This document shows, one piece after another, positions 50,988-63,882 of a stretch of DNA of 64,000 nt (position 1 is its first letter; every line of letters begins with the position of its first letter). The DNA comes from Brachionus koreanus. Taxonomy: Eukaryota > Rotifera > Eurotatoria > Ploima > Brachionidae. Under the pieces are notes generated by a model. That model was given only the letters and a program-made list of their open reading frames with translations, was not told the origin of the DNA and made no database searches. The position numbers and the translations under genes are program-made. Where the stretch lies: the NCBI GenBank assembly GCA_016987375.1, contig PJRA01000263.1, positions 4,672,351 to 4,736,350 of the forward strand, in the 5' to 3' direction.

Positions 50988-51816
50988 ATGACGTTTTCAC
51001 CAAGTACTAGGCTTGCTCATCATAAAGAAATGTACAAATCTCCTTTTAGGCAGAGTGCTCAAAACTCTCCTATGAATGAAGAAAATGGTATGGCAGATAG
51101 TCCGTCGTGGAGAAATGCCTACAAAAAACGCTGTTTTGATCAATTCAAAAAAAGCCGACAAAAATTAATAAACCGATTCAGAAGCTGTCAAGTTGGCTAC
51201 CGAAAAAAATAACTGCTATGAAGTAAATTTTTTTTTTAAGATTGATGACGCCACCAAAAAACCCAAATTCAAAGATTACCTTGAGGAAGAGTTGGAAAAG
51301 ATTTGTTTGCTTGAAGCAGAAAGCAATTATATTTCTGTGGACGAAGCGCTTAAAATTTACAAACAAATGCAGGAGGAAATTATTCCAAATTACCTTGACG
51401 AAGCTCAACTGGAAGAGCTTTTAAAAAGCCAAGAAAGAGAAGAGCTTTTGAATCAAGATTCCATTTTTCACGCTCTATCTGATCAATACAGTCGTATTTT
51501 TTGTCCAATATGTCAAAAAGAATTTCTGGTACAAGAAGACTCCATAATTTATTGCAAAAATACTCTAAAAAACTGCTGCAATTTTAAAATAAACTGCTTT
51601 GAAACACAGATTGACTTGCCTAAACTAGCTGATCGTTTGAATCAAGCACTTACGAACCACCAATGCAATGAAGTACCTAGTTTTCAGTTCAAAACTAAAG
51701 ATCAAATGAGCCAAAATGACTTGATTTTAATCAACCAATTGAGCTCATCTCCAACAACATCATGTTTTTTGATAATGTCGTGTGAGAATTGTTCACTAAT
51801 GCAATCAATAATTTAA
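50988..51816 (+). CDS. RPAIN: RPA-interacting protein homolog
   Basis: Two exons, 50988-51191 and 51241-51816, separated by a 49-nt intron with a GTTGGC donor, give 259 aa. The N-terminal block SPSWRNAYKKRCFDQFKKSR then QKLINRFRS matches the RPAIN N-terminus, which binds importin beta and carries the conserved S-P-x-W and N-R-x-R patterns. The acidic helical middle ends EREELLNQD. The C-terminal part is a cysteine-rich putative zinc finger: IFCPICQKEFL, YCKNTLKNCC and MSCENCSLM. RPAIN escorts replication protein A into the nucleus. It starts about 245 nt after the calpain stop on the same strand, but is a separate gene. Confidence 0.88.
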
Positions 51817-52155
51817 TTTATTTTGAAGAAAAAAATTAATTTATTGTATAAAATTTTTCACCTTAAAATTTCACCTTAAAAATATAAATTTTATTACCAT
51901 TTTTTCTACAAGAAATTGATTCAATGTAATTTAGACTTTTTTCTCAATGAATTAAATAAAATTTTATTAAATCCTTAAATTATTTTATTTACTTCAGCAT
52001 TACAGGTGAAAACTAAGCTTCAAGATTTGCATAAATAGCATAATGTTAAATTGGAATTTGTTTTTAATTAAATTTTTAAAAGAAAAATAAAGGTAGAAAG
52101 ACTCACCTAGCTGGCATTTAAATTCGAATTTCTGGAAATTTTTTTTCTACCAAGA
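51817..52155. other. Spacer between RPAIN and KRIT1
   Basis: It is only 340 nt. I find no Nudix-like exon, which matters for the truncated KRIT1 that follows. AATAAA-type signals near 51955 may end RPAIN. Confidence 0.55.
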
Positions 52156-55100
52156 ATGACGAAGGTAGTCGATGAAATTCGAAACAGTAAACCAGATTTT
52201 TCAGACAAATGTGAAGTGGTCATAATAAATCCATGCTTTAACAACCGATTTTATCAGGTTCTAAATTTTTTTCTCTACAGTTTTCTCGAAAATAAAGGCT
52301 CTCTGGAAAATCCTGAAAGCATTTAAATATATAGTTTATAGAGATCAAAAAAATCTCAAGAAATTGAGAATAACTGCTTTTATTTAAAGATGAGGGATAG
52401 TATTTTCAACCAAAAGTTTTTAAGTCACAAGTCTTGAGTCTAGTCAAAGTCAAATAATTGTTTTTTTGTTGAAAGAACTTAACTGATTTTAATTTTAGTT
52501 ACTTTGAATCAAACTAGACCGTGAAAATAGCTACCTGGAACAGCAAAACGATCATTCATCAGTCATGATGACGGTCACATGAATTTATTATCCGTTCCAA
52601 GTAGCTATTTTGACGGACTACCTTAACTCAAAATCACAAAAGTCCTCTTAAAAAAATTAAATTCCGGACATGAACTTTAATTTAGACTTGTGCATTTAAA
52701 AAACTTTGCTTGCAACGACATAAGATTTATATTAATTTGTAATTTCTAATAAATAATTTATCAAAGAGTGATTTAGTTTCGTTGAAATCATATTCAACTG
52801 ATTATAGTGAATTGGTTAACAATGCCAAAAGACAAAATACACCTGAACCAGTAACCAATTTAATTCGATCTAATTTCATGAGATTGTCTGAAAAGAGATC
52901 GCAAGAAGACCCTAATTCCAAGTAGAGTCTATTTTTAAATATTTTCTTTTTGATTTATTTTTTATCAACTATCAAGATCCAGAAAAGTCCATCCTTTGCA
53001 TTTAGCCTGTTCAGTTGGAAATATTGAAAAAGTTAAAAAATATATTGAAAAAGACGGCTTTGATCCTATGAAGCCTGATTCCCAAGGATTATTTCCCCTT
53101 CATCTGGCAGTAATATCCAATAAAAAGGATTGTGTAGATTTACTTTTAAGTACATACAAATGCAATCCAAACGTTAGCGATTCTAGTGGAATGACACCGC
53201 TTCATCATGCAGCCCAATTAGGATTAGTCGACATTTTAAAGACTCTTCTTGCACATCCTGATATTGATTTAGTATTTTTATTTACAAATTCACAATTCAT
53301 TATTTAAGTTTAAGTCATCAAATTTATCTTAGATAAGCAAAAATTCCGATGGAAAAACAGCCATTCAACTATCTGAAATGAATGGTTCTGTTTCAAATAA
53401 AATTTGTACTGACTTACTAAGAGACAGACTTAGTCGACCAGTATTTGATAAAAAAAAATTTCTTTTTCAAATTTAAATTTTATATAGCCAAGGCAAATTA
53501 TTGTAAAATTAATGGATGGAACAGAATTAAATCTGGGTCTAGTATCTGGATCGAATACAACAGCTGAGCAACTTCGTTCTCAAATAAATATTGTAAGTAA
53601 ATAATAATTGTCATAGATTTTTACTTAGAGGCTTTTTATCAGAAACTCGGTTTGGATGCAGAAAGTGCTAATTGTTTTTCTCTATGGATATGTTCAAAGC
53701 ATTTAAGTATTTTTTAAAATTTTTGTCTAGTAAAATAAGTTCTAAGTGTTGTTAAAATTCAAGAACTTCAATTAAAACCAGAACACAAACCACTTCAGCA
53801 TTTGGCTGACTGGAAACGATGCATTGTTTCACAACTGACAAATGTAGATCCTTTGAAGGAAGAGCCAAATTTAGTTCTAATGAGAGATGCAATGTGTTTT
53901 CTGAAAAATGAAAAAAAGGTAAAATTCCTAATTTAAAGGATCAAACTTGCTTTTAAATAGCGATTTTGCCTCTTTTCATTTAGGAAATAATTAGAGGCAA
54001 TTTTTAATGCAAACACTGTAAATCTCTTTAATCGAAATTTAAACATTTATCTGAATTTTTTAAATTTTTAAACACAAAAATTTAATATTTTAAATTTTTT
54101 GAATGTAATTTAAATTGAATTCTGTTTGAATAATAATCTTTTATAACACTAATTTTATTTCTTGACTATTCAAAAAATTCATTATTTATTAAAAAAATTT
54201 TATTTTTTTATGAATTAAAACTATTTAGGATTTAAGCGTTTTTTTTTAATGAGAATTATTGATTTGAGAAATTAATCTATTGTACAATAATTATTATAAA
54301 AAGGTTTGGAATAAAAATTGCCTGGTATATCATAAGTCGTTACAAAATATAAATTATAAAGTTAGCTGTTAAATTAATTTTTAAAACCAAGAAAATATTG
54401 AGTTTATTTTGTCAAATTTAAGATAAAAAATTAATATAAAAATTTTAATCAAAAAATTAAACAAAGTGACGTCATGAGTTTTCATTGACTATCTACGTGT
54501 TAGTAGCTTGTTCCTCGCAATAAGCAGATTGAAAACAAAAGTTTGTGATATTTTTATTTGAAATGGACCTGGCACAAGTTCTTCTTTTGATTTAATTTTC
54601 TGAATTAACATTCTAACATTTTCATGTGATCGAATGAATTCTTTAAAAAAAAGTAAAGTAATATTGTAATGCTAATAAAAAGAATAAGTTCTCTCGAGCT
54701 GAGAAAGATAAGTAATAATATTCTCAATTAAATTTTTAATTAAATTGGAACTATTAATTTTTTCATATTACTTTGAAAATTATTTCTTTATTAAATTATC
54801 TTAGTTGAAAGACTTAATAAATCGTTGTTTTGAAACCTTTTTTGATCAAGAACCAATATCTAGACTAACTCAAAAATAATATTATTTTAGTCTTAGGTTT
54901 CACTAAAGTTTTCTGTTTTGAAGCATGTTTTGAAAATTTTAAAAAAAGGTTATTTGAAAAAAACTATTACTAAAACTAAGTTCAAACTAGAAGTTTTGAA
55001 TCAAATTAAATTATAAATAAATAAATAAATAAAAACTTGAGAAAGGATTAGATTGAAAAAAAAATATTAATAAAAAATCTTTATTATAAAATATTAATAC

Positions 55101-56609
55101 AATTAACTCTTTTTTAAAGGTAAAAATTTATGAACACATTTATTTTTGTGAATATTGTCCATAAACAATATTCCTCTTTTTCTTTGTCTCATTTAAAAAT
55201 GAAATATCTCTTAATTATCTTAATTATTTAGGCATGTTGAAGTTTATGATCATGCTCAAATTTTTTTACAAATTTCTAAGAAGATTTTTAAATGAAAAAT
55301 TAGTAGTAGTAGTAGTATTAATGCTGTGGGAAACTTGAGTCTCCAAGTGGTGTCGCACGCCCAAATTTTAAATAAGCTATTTTTGATAGCTTATATTTTT
55401 ACATAAATTTATTTTAGCTTTTTTTTTTTCATCTCAGTAACTTGTCAATCCTTTTTTTAAAAATGTTCGTTTTTGTGACACTCTTAGTCACCGCATCCAG
55501 AGTATTCCAATTTCCTGCTGTCCGGTTTGTAAAAAAGTTGTCTCTCACTCCACAATTTCGGATCAGCTGTCGCTCAATTGCTTTATGACAGCTTCTTGAT
55601 TTAGATAAACTTTAATTGACGATTCATTTAACCAATTTTATATTATTAAACTTTAATATATTTATTAATCAGAAATCTTTATCGAATTTAGTTAATTAAT
55701 TAATTTTTAAATACAAAAAAACCGATTTAAAAATTTTGAATAATATCAATTAATTTTAATCTAGATTCAAAATCAAACTGCTCTTAAGCTACTTTGCTAT
55801 GAAGCTTATTATAACTATATTCATTCAATGTACATTAGTAGTGAACAGGATGCCGCAATTCTTGCTGTTATATTTATGAGGATGCTAAATGATTCATTAA
55901 AAATCAAGGATTGGATTCAATTTTTCAAATCAGAGTAAATTTTTCTTTAAAAAAGAAAATAAAAACTTTTGACCTTTTATTTATAGACGCAAAAACTTGA
56001 GAATATTCGTACCTTTAAAGCATCTTTTTAATAAAACAGTTCTTGACTGGGTTAAAATTATATCAAACGAATGGGAACGATCTTCAACTCAATTGAACTC
56101 TCTCAATCAATTTGTGAGTGAATCTAATATTTTTTTTTATTATTTGTTTATATTCTTCAAAATACAAGAAACTACAAATAAAGTTTTTATCTCACTGCTG
56201 GAATTTCCCAAATTATGGCTCAGCATTTTTCTCAGCAACTATTCCGAAAAACAAAGTAAATTTTTCATTTATATTGAAATTTTTGAGCAATCAAATCTGT
56301 TAATTTTTAGCATGTTCATATATGTGTAAACTACCAGGGAGTCTTTTTCCTCAATAAACAAACCAGAGTATATTAAAAAAATTTTAATTTTCAAACTAAA
56401 AATTTTTATTGTAAATTTTTGATTTAAAGGAATTGGACTTTTTTTATCCCTATCATGAAATAATTTGGAAAGTGCACTATTCTCCCGATTCGATAGAATT
56501 TTTTTCAAAAAAAGCCAAACAAAGTGTCCAAGTTTACACAAAACAAAACAATCTTATAAATTTATTGATGTACAAACTTGAAAATAACCACAAAATGCTT
56601 GATAAATAA
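52156..56609 (+). CDS. KRIT1: KRIT1/CCM1 homolog lacking the Nudix domain
   Basis: Twelve exons, 52156-52257, 52767-52921, 52983-53271, 53333-53440, 53488-53592, 53643-53706, 53764-53918, 55765-55934, 55987-56113, 56169-56255, 56311-56367 and 56430-56609, keep phase throughout (532 aa; human is 736). In order: an NPxF-type motif in VVIINPCFNNRFYQ. Ankyrin repeats (VHPLHLACSVGNIEKVKKYI, GLFPLHLAVIS, CNPNVSDSSGMTPLHHAAQL). A FERM domain: F1 with SLWICSKHL, then QLKPEHKPLQHLADW and LTNVDPLKEEPNLVLMRD. F2 with LKLLCYEAYYNYIHSMY. F3 with HCWNFPNYGSAFF, then VHICVNYQGVFFLN. KRIT1 binds Rap1, HEG1, ICAP1 and CCM2 at cell junctions. The N-terminal Nudix and first NPxY region of vertebrates are absent from this model. 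The 52983 acceptor has an in-frame alternative at 52977. Confidence 0.92.
52517..52618. mobile_element. 102-bp TA-flanked MITE in KRIT1 intron 1
   Basis: The ends GACCGTGAAAATAGCTACCT and GTCCGTCAAAATAGCTACTT (reverse complement of the right end) both continue with GGAAC. TA dinucleotides flank both sides (52515-52516 and 52619-52620). It has no coding capacity and is distinct in sequence from the 38-kb MITE, though almost the same length. Confidence 0.88.
53919..55764. other. KRIT1 intron 7, 1.85 kb
   Basis: A/T-rich intron carrying the LINE relic at 55301-55612 on the opposite strand. A TAAA/ATAA tandem run lies near 55012-55035. Confidence 0.65.
55301..55612 (-). mobile_element. LINE ORF2 C-terminal relic with 3' UTR and (ACT)n tail
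   Basis: The minus strand reads SKSRSCHKAIERQLIRNCGV, then RDNFFTNRTAGNWNTLDAVT, then KTNIFKKRIDKLLR and a stop at 55429. This is the usual FF-x-NR...W-N-x-L ending of CR1/L2/Jockey-like ORF2. About 110 bp of 3' UTR follow, and a TACTACTACTACTA tail ends at 55301. This frame is open for about 60 codons, so it looks younger than the 1.5-kb copy, but it is strongly 5'-truncated. Confidence 0.82.
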
Positions 56610-58486
56610 TTTTTTTTCAAATTTAGTTTATTTTGTTTAGAATATTTTTTGACTAAAAAAGTTTCTTAAATAAAAATTACCATCAAGAAATATTTAAATA
56701 TTACATAACTCTTATTTTAAACTTATTCTTTTAAAATTTGCATTGAAATTTTTCCTAATTGTCAAACAATTTGTTTTTCAATTTCGCTTGGAAACTATTT
56801 TTCTTATGTAACTAAAATGACGTTTTTAAGTCTAAATTGATTTTTCCTTAAATTCAGTGCTGTTAAAAGCCCGAATTAACATGATTTCACTTGATTTTTC
56901 TTATAATTAAGAAATTTAAATTATTATTTTTTTAATGCATGTTTCTAAATTGAAAAAAAATTAATTTTCAAATTTGACCCAAAAAAAATCACATGGAAAA
57001 ATAATAATTCATGAGATCATCATTTCAAAAATTTTATTTTTGTTCAAATGGGAACCCAGTTGTTTCAAAACGTCATCTATCTTTTTTTTTTGAAAAAAAT
57101 ATAACATTAAATACATTAAAATTAGTGATAGAATTAGATAAACCGAGAGATCAAGACCTAGTTTTTAAGGGCTTTAAATTAATTTAACGCTTTGAGATAT
57201 TTTTATTAGAACAATGAGTAAAAATAGAATTCAAATTTTTGACACAGTTAATTAGCATTTAATCAAAAATTTAAACTCAAATCAATTTTTTAAAAAATAA
57301 TTCAAAATTGAGTGGAAAAATGATTCAGTAATTGTTTAGTACATTTTATTTTCTCTATTTTTTTTTATTATTATGTTAAATTTAAATACTAAAGTTCTAA
57401 ATTGATTATCTAAATAGAAAAATAAACTAGATTTATTGTTTTATTCAAAATTTTTAGGTAATTATATAAAGAAAGAGCTTCCCAGTGCTTTTTCTAGCTT
57501 TTATTTGATTGCATCAGAGATTTTTTTGCTTTTTAATACAAAAATAAATAGTTAATGAAATTTTTTTACCCAACATGTTACTTTTAAAAAGTTAACGATT
57601 TTTATGACAATTATTTAACTCAATAAATTAAAAATCAATATTTTTGTTAAAGTAAGCTATAAAGGCAGAGGTGTTGAGAAAAACAGCATATTTAGCTTTA
57701 ATTTATAACTGGAAATTTAGAAATATATTTAGTTTATGATTAAATTAAAGTCATTAAAAAATGACTAAGATTTTTAAACAATTTATTTTTAACTTTAAAT
57801 TTAGCTATCAAATTTAATTTTAGTGAAAATTTAAATTAAATAAACTATAAATCGCTTGTAAAAGAATTTAAAAATTTTAAGTCAAGTTTTGTAATAAAAA
57901 TACTTCCACTTTTTCACTAACTTCCGTTTAAACAAATTCGTCAAAAAGAAATAGTAGGAAAAATAAATAACATAATTTTTTTAGCGTTATATGCTTAAAA
58001 ATTAGCGAATTTTATTTTAAAAAATTATTAAATTTTCGCTCAATCAGAGTATATGATGTTTGATTTTTGCTTATGTCATTATTTTCTGGTTATTAAATTT
58101 TTTTCTTAGCTTCTCAGATCTTCTTTAATCTATTCAATTGTTTTAAAATTTTTTAAAAAATTATTTTAATTTATTACATAGCGATTCGAATGTAAAAATT
58201 TTATAGCCGTCAGTTCCTTGTCAAAACTAATCATTTATTATTTTTCAAAATTTAATTAGACAATTACCCTGTTTAATTTGTGTTTCGTTTGAAACCAATT
58301 TAAATTTTTTTTTATTCAATTCAAAAAAAAATAATAATAATTTGTAATTTCATCCCAAATACAACAAAGTGTGAAAAATTTAAAATTTTTCAAAATTTAC
58401 TTAGAAAAAAAATTTACTTTTAAGCATAATAACTACTCACAAAATTTAGATAAGATGCTTCAATTTTTATAATTTTGCTTTTTCAA
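56610..58486. other. Intergenic spacer
   Basis: About 1.9 kb of A/T-rich DNA. A short upstream ORF (ATGCTTCAATTTTTATAA) starts at about 58454, ahead of the MGAT2 start. Nothing else is recognised. Confidence 0.5.
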
Positions 58487-60328
58487 ATGCTTTATTCAAT
58501 TTTTAAAAGACGCCGTATAAAGTCAAAATCGATAGTATTCATTTTTTTAATATGTTTCCTAATATGGTTGCAAAGCTCGGATAAAAGACCCAAGCAAGCT
58601 TTAAAAAAACTAAATACTAGTCAGACCGAAAATTTCAATCTCAAATATGTTAATTTTGAAAAAGAAAATCAAACATTAGAACAAATAATCAGCACACTAA
58701 ACACTCAATATAAAATAAATAATTTCCATTTTATCAAACAAATATTACAAGAGGAACAAGCTGAATCTTCGAAAATATCAAATAACTCAAAAATTAACTA
58801 TCCATATCCAGTCCCAAAATTTTTGGTGATTCTTATCCAAGTTCACTCGCGACTAGACTATTTGAAAGAACTCATAAATTCTCTGCGTGAAACACGACAT
58901 ATCAATGAATCTTTAGTCATTTTTTCACATGATTTATTCGATAAAGAAATCAACAAACTGATTGAATCAGTTGATTTCTGTGCAGTATGTTTTTTTTTTT
59001 GTAAATTTAAAAATTTTGCTCACTTTTAATTGATTTTTATATTTTCAAGACTTTGCAAATTTTCTATCCATTCTCCCTTCAGGTTTATCCAGACAAATTT
59101 CCAGGACATGATCCCAATGATTGTCCAAAATCGATCAAAAAAGAAGAGTAAAGCTAAATTTGAATTATTTTATTTATTTTTTTAATTTTTTTAGGGCCAA
59201 GCTTCGAAAGTGCATCAATGCTGACAATCCTGACACTTTTGGTCACTATAGAGAATCAACAATTGTTCAGATAAAACACCACTGGTTTTGGAAAGTAACT
59301 AAATCATAATAGAAAAAATACGAACTTTTTTTTTTAATTAAAATTTAAAAGTTAAATTATGTGTTTGATAAACTTGAGATAACAAAAAGTCTCAAGAATC
59401 TTCATATCTTACTTCTTGAAGAAGATCATTATGTTTTTCAAGATTCTATTCACATAATGCGTAAATTGACTCAAGAGTATGTCTAGCCTTTTGTTGTTTT
59501 ACTTTAATAACTGGTTTCTAATTTCATTGAAAGAATTCTGAGCGAAGTTGATATCGTATCTCTGGGCTATTTTAAAGGAAAAAATCAACTATTTGATCCA
59601 AAATCTCTGAAATCAGTAACGTGTTAATTAAAAAAAAAAATTTGATTTAAAGTAAATTTAAGTGGTCGAAAGCTTATTGGTGGGCATCAAGTAACGCTAT
59701 TGGGGTTGTTGTGACCAGAACGCTTTTTGATAAAATAAAAAAATGTTCACAGGTATAATATACTTTTTATTGTGGATTTTTTTGTAAAAAAATTAAAATA
59801 AAATTTATTTTTCAAGATTTTTTGTGAATATGATGACTATAACTGGGTATATATAAAAAAAATATTACATATACAGCCATTTGATCAGTTTAGTAAGAAT
59901 TAGTATTTTTTAAGGATTGGTCTCTTCAATTTGTGGTTCAAAAATGCTTTAAAGATCATCTTATCTCCATTTATCCGACATTTTCCAGAGTGGCTCATTT
60001 GGGAGAATGGTTTGATTTTATTGATAAAATTAATGACAGTATTTGTACGTATGTTTGTTTTAAAGTGGAACACATTTCAAAGGTAAAAAATGTGATCAAA
60101 ATTCAAAGGTATCTCAAATGAAGCAAAAATATCAAGCTTCGGTGTCAAGTTTTTTTCCACAATCTATATCTATGAGTGGCAAAGTATTGGGTATGAGAAA
60201 AATAAAAAAATCCAATGGAGGTTAATTAATCTTAGAATAAATATGTAAATTTTTTTTAAAACATTTTTTTTCTAGGCTGGTCTGATCCCAGAGATCATAG
60301 ACTTTGTAAAAGTTTTGTTTTAAGTTAA
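58487..60328 (+). CDS. MGAT2: GlcNAc-transferase II, copy A
   Basis: Ten exons, 58487-58984, 59050-59147, 59195-59294, 59352-59476, 59534-59615, 59663-59752, 59817-59846, 59915-60009, 60066-60220 and 60276-60328, give 441 aa (human MGAT2 has 447). It is a type II Golgi protein: short basic N-terminus, then the membrane anchor SIVFIFLICFLIWLQ. The catalytic domain has LVILIQVHSRLDYLKEL, LVIFSHDLFD, FGHYRESTIVQIKHHWFWK, the metal-binding LLLEEDHYVF, CEYDDYNWDWSLQ, CGTHFKGKKC and GGWSDPRDHRLCKSF. It adds the beta-1,2 GlcNAc to the alpha-1,6 mannose arm of N-glycans. An earlier upstream in-frame codon exists, but 58487 is the first ATG in this frame. AATAAA follows at 60333. Confidence 0.94.
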
Positions 60329-60612
60329 ACTGAATAAATTACATTTTAAAAAAAATTGTTTTATTTTATTTATCAAGACTTATGATAAAAATCACATTCT
60401 AGTTTGAATTCGTAATTTTGTATCAAAACAAATCTTACAAATTCTATTTACTATTATTTTTTAGTTATCATAATTTTGAACAGTTAAGCATATCACTTGA
60501 TTATTTTATTTTTAAACAATTTTTAAAATGTGGCTGACTAAAAAAAAATAATTTAAAATATCAATTTTTTGAGTTATTGTTTAAGTCAATGAGAATTTAT
60601 GAGAATAAATGA
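60329..60612. other. Convergent 3' ends of the two MGAT2 genes
   Basis: This 284-nt tail-to-tail spacer must hold both polyadenylation regions. AATAAA at 60333 serves copy A. No separate feature is seen. Confidence 0.6.
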
Positions 60613-62467
60613 TTACATGTCGATAAAAATTGTGTTATTGCTATTCAAATCAGTTTCAATAAATGATTTACACAAATTGTGATCCCTTGGATCACCCCAT
60701 CCACCATTAGATTTTTTAATTGCTAAAATTCCCGTATTTACAGAATTTAAAGAGAACTTCTCGCTGAAAAGATCGTTTTTTTTCTCCTCTAAGGTTTCTC
60801 TTAGACTTTCAATTTTTTTCTTTGGATCACAATTGGAACCTTTATGATGAGTGCCACTTTAGATAGAAATTTTATTAAATGTAAAATCGTCAATTTAAAT
60901 AATAATACCATTCACCCATATGTATTACTCTTGACGAAACCGGGTATATTGCTACTAAAGGTAATTTAAAACAGGTCTGGCTGATGTATTGAAGTGTCCA
61001 ATCCCAATTATAATCATCATATGTACAGAAAGCCTAGGCATTAATCATTAAATAACAATTTCTTTAGCTTTTAGATATTTCTTACATTTGAGCAATCTTT
61101 TATCATTTTCCATTGAGTCCGAGACAGCATTAAGCCTGTGTTATGTTTAGAAGAGTGCCAGTAAGCCTTCGAATACTAAAAAGATTTCTTATCAAATTAG
61201 TAAACTAAGAACCATTTTAGTCTAAATTTACTTTTTTCAAGTTTTTCATGTCCAAATTTTGTTTGCTTCGCTCAAAAACTGCAAGTGAAACGACATCAAT
61301 GTCACTCAAAATTCTAAAATATAAATTTTGTTATTTTAAATTAAAAAAAATTTTTTTTTAAAGCTTTTTTTTTTGTTTGTTTTTTTTTTTAGCTAACATT
61401 ATCATGCTTCATAGTAAATCTTAAAAATTACTTTTCTGAAAGTTTTTGAAGAACATGTATTGAGTCTGGAAGCAAATAGTGATCTTCTTCCAATATTAGA
61501 ACATGCAAATTATCTAAATGTTTAGTTTCATTTAGTCGATCAAAAATAAACGCAAGCTAAATTTCAAAAATCCTTAATTAGTTAAATTGGAAATTTTAAA
61601 TCTACCTTCCAGAACCAATGGTGCTTTATTTGAACAACTTGTGATTCGCGATAATTCCCATACGTGTCTGGAAAAGCAGCATTATTACATCCTATCTCCA
61701 GGGCTCTAGGCAAAAAATTTAATTGAACAAACTTTTTTCAAAATTAATCTTTTTTTTAAATTACTTGGCTTTGTTCATCGATCGCGAACAATCCTTTGAA
61801 TCTTTTCCGGGAAATGTATCAGGAAATAGCTGCAAAGAATGCGGATAGAAAATTTGTAATGTCTAAAATAAACATTTGAAATTCCTTATTCTTTTCATAA
61901 AAGAAAATAAATTACTGCACTAAAGTCAATAGAGTTAATTAATGTGTTCATCTCTTCATTGTAAATGTCGTGAGAAAAAACCAGCAACGCTTGTTCAATG
62001 TATTTGGTTTCTTTTAGGGAATTAATAAGCTCTTTTAAATAATTTAAGCGCGAATGAACTTGAATGAGTATAACAAAAAATTTCGGCATCTTATAGATGT
62101 TGTTAGCTTTAGAGCCATCATTAGTTGTCTTTTTTGGAATATTTTGAGTCTGTAGTTCATCTTGAAGAATACCTTCGATTAAATGTTTATTCTTTATTGA
62201 CAGCTCAGCATTTAATTTCTTTATTTTATTTAGTAACGATTGAGTTTTTTGACTAGAATTAAAATTTGATTCAATATCGGTTAAATTTTTATTTTGAATT
62301 ATTTGAGACACATTTGGGCTTTTGAGTCCAGCATTTTTTTCCGAATTAAGAGTGTTGAAGTCTTTTATTTGACTTATTAGTTCAATATTCAATAAGACAA
62401 TGACAAAAACTGGAACCGAGAGCAAATATCGAAGTTTGGACCGATTCCACAGTTGTGTTGGTCTCAT
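60613..62467 (-). CDS. MGAT2: GlcNAc-transferase II, copy B
   Basis: Eight exons, 62467-61916, 61862-61765, 61705-61606, 61556-61432, 61313-61232, 61175-61086, 61033-60909 and 60856-60613, give 471 aa. The type II anchor YLLSVPVFVIVLLNIELIS lies near residues 14-32, and a stem of about 100 residues follows. Catalytic motifs are all present: FFVILIQVHSRLNYLKELIN, LLVFSHDIYN, YGNYRESQVVQIKHHWFWK, LILEEDHYLLPDS, CTYDDYNWDWTLQ, HMGECGTHHKGSNC and GGWGDPRDHNLCKSF. Exons 2-6 have exactly the same lengths as in copy A (98, 100, 125, 82, 90), so the two are paralogs by inverted duplication. Copy B ends with a longer tail after CKSF. Confidence 0.94.
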
Positions 62468-63882
62468 TTATTTTAACAAAACGGAACTAACTATTCTTAA
62501 TGAAGAGTGTGAATTTAAAAAAAATTATTTAATTTAATTTTGACTTTGTTCTCTATTGTATTTCATTATATTGTTGAAAAATTTTGCACAAACAATTTTG
62601 TAACAACAAAACTAACAATCAGTTAACATAAAAAAATTGTTTTAAAATCAAGTCAACAAAATAAAAAGATAAATCTAAAATTTTGATTATAAACTTAAAT
62701 GTTTTTTTAACAATTCAAATAATATTTAGTTGAGAATAGTCAAGAAAGTCTATTTAAATGAAGCTCTGGAGACTTTTCACTATCTAGATGCATGAAATTT
62801 TATAAACAAACTTTTCAAAAAGTTCTATTGTTCTTGAGAGAATCATTCTTTATTTTAACTAGCTTTATCATTTTATTTGCTTCAAACAAATCATTTTCTC
62901 TAATTAAAATTATCTTTAAAAATTCATTAATGGAATTTTTAGTTGTTGTTGAATTCATTCAGACGTGGCAGCCATCTAAATGAAAGTCATGCTCAAAAGG
63001 TTAAGTAGTTTGAAAACAAAAAAATCACTTAATCTTTTAGTTAGGCTGCAAATACCGATATGAAGAAATTTGAGATTAGTAAGCTAGATGATTATTGAAA
63101 AAATCACAAATATGTGTAGAACAATGTTTAAGTTTCATGCAACTTAATTCCATTTGAAATGGATTTTAAATCCAAAAAAATTATTCGAAAAAAAAATTGA
63201 TAAAAAAACCACATGATTTTATTAAGTGTATGTTAAACTCACAAATAATTTAAATAGACTGTTCAAAATCTAATTAGCATTGTTAGAGCTTTAAGAGAAA
63301 TTTTTAATCTATGTCGAAAGCTAGATAGACAATAGGCAAAATGCTAAAGAAAAGATTAAACGCTCGAGTTTAAAACGGAGCTTTGAACGACTAGTCATGC
63401 TTAAAATCAAATACTAAATTAAATATAATTAACTGTTTGATCAAAGAAAATAAGAAAATAATCCTAAGTTAGTTATTTGAATAATGGCTGGATTTAAAAA
63501 GTGAGCAAACATTTGCTGGCAAATTTTTGGCTCTCAACTAAAAAATTAAATTTTCTTTTGTTTGAACTTAATCCAACTTGAATTAGGTGTTTGTAAGTCT
63601 GAACATGATTTGAGATCAATAACCAAATACTAATAATTGTTTCATTAGTCAGCATTTAATCTATTTTGGCATTTAGTATTAAATTAAAATTCCTAAATTA
63701 AAAAATTCCGCTTCTACGACCATACTTGATGCTAATTAATCAATAATTCGTTTTTTTAACTAGCCTAGAATATTTGATTAGAATACTCTATTTTTACATT
63801 AAAAATAGCTTTTAAGCAAAAATTTTTTTAAATTAGCTTCAATAAAACGCAAAGCTGGTAGAGTAGCTTAAATTTTCATCGT
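62468..63882. other. Right-end spacer
   Basis: This holds the promoter side of MGAT2 copy B and then A/T-rich DNA. A 63-codon ORF at 62792-62983 is low-complexity and not credited. Confidence 0.5.

Noticed and set aside
61895..61915. Read-through past the MGAT2 copy B exon 1 donor
   Set aside because: The frame runs into intron (VIYFLL and a stop); the GCA|GTAATT donor matches copy A exactly.
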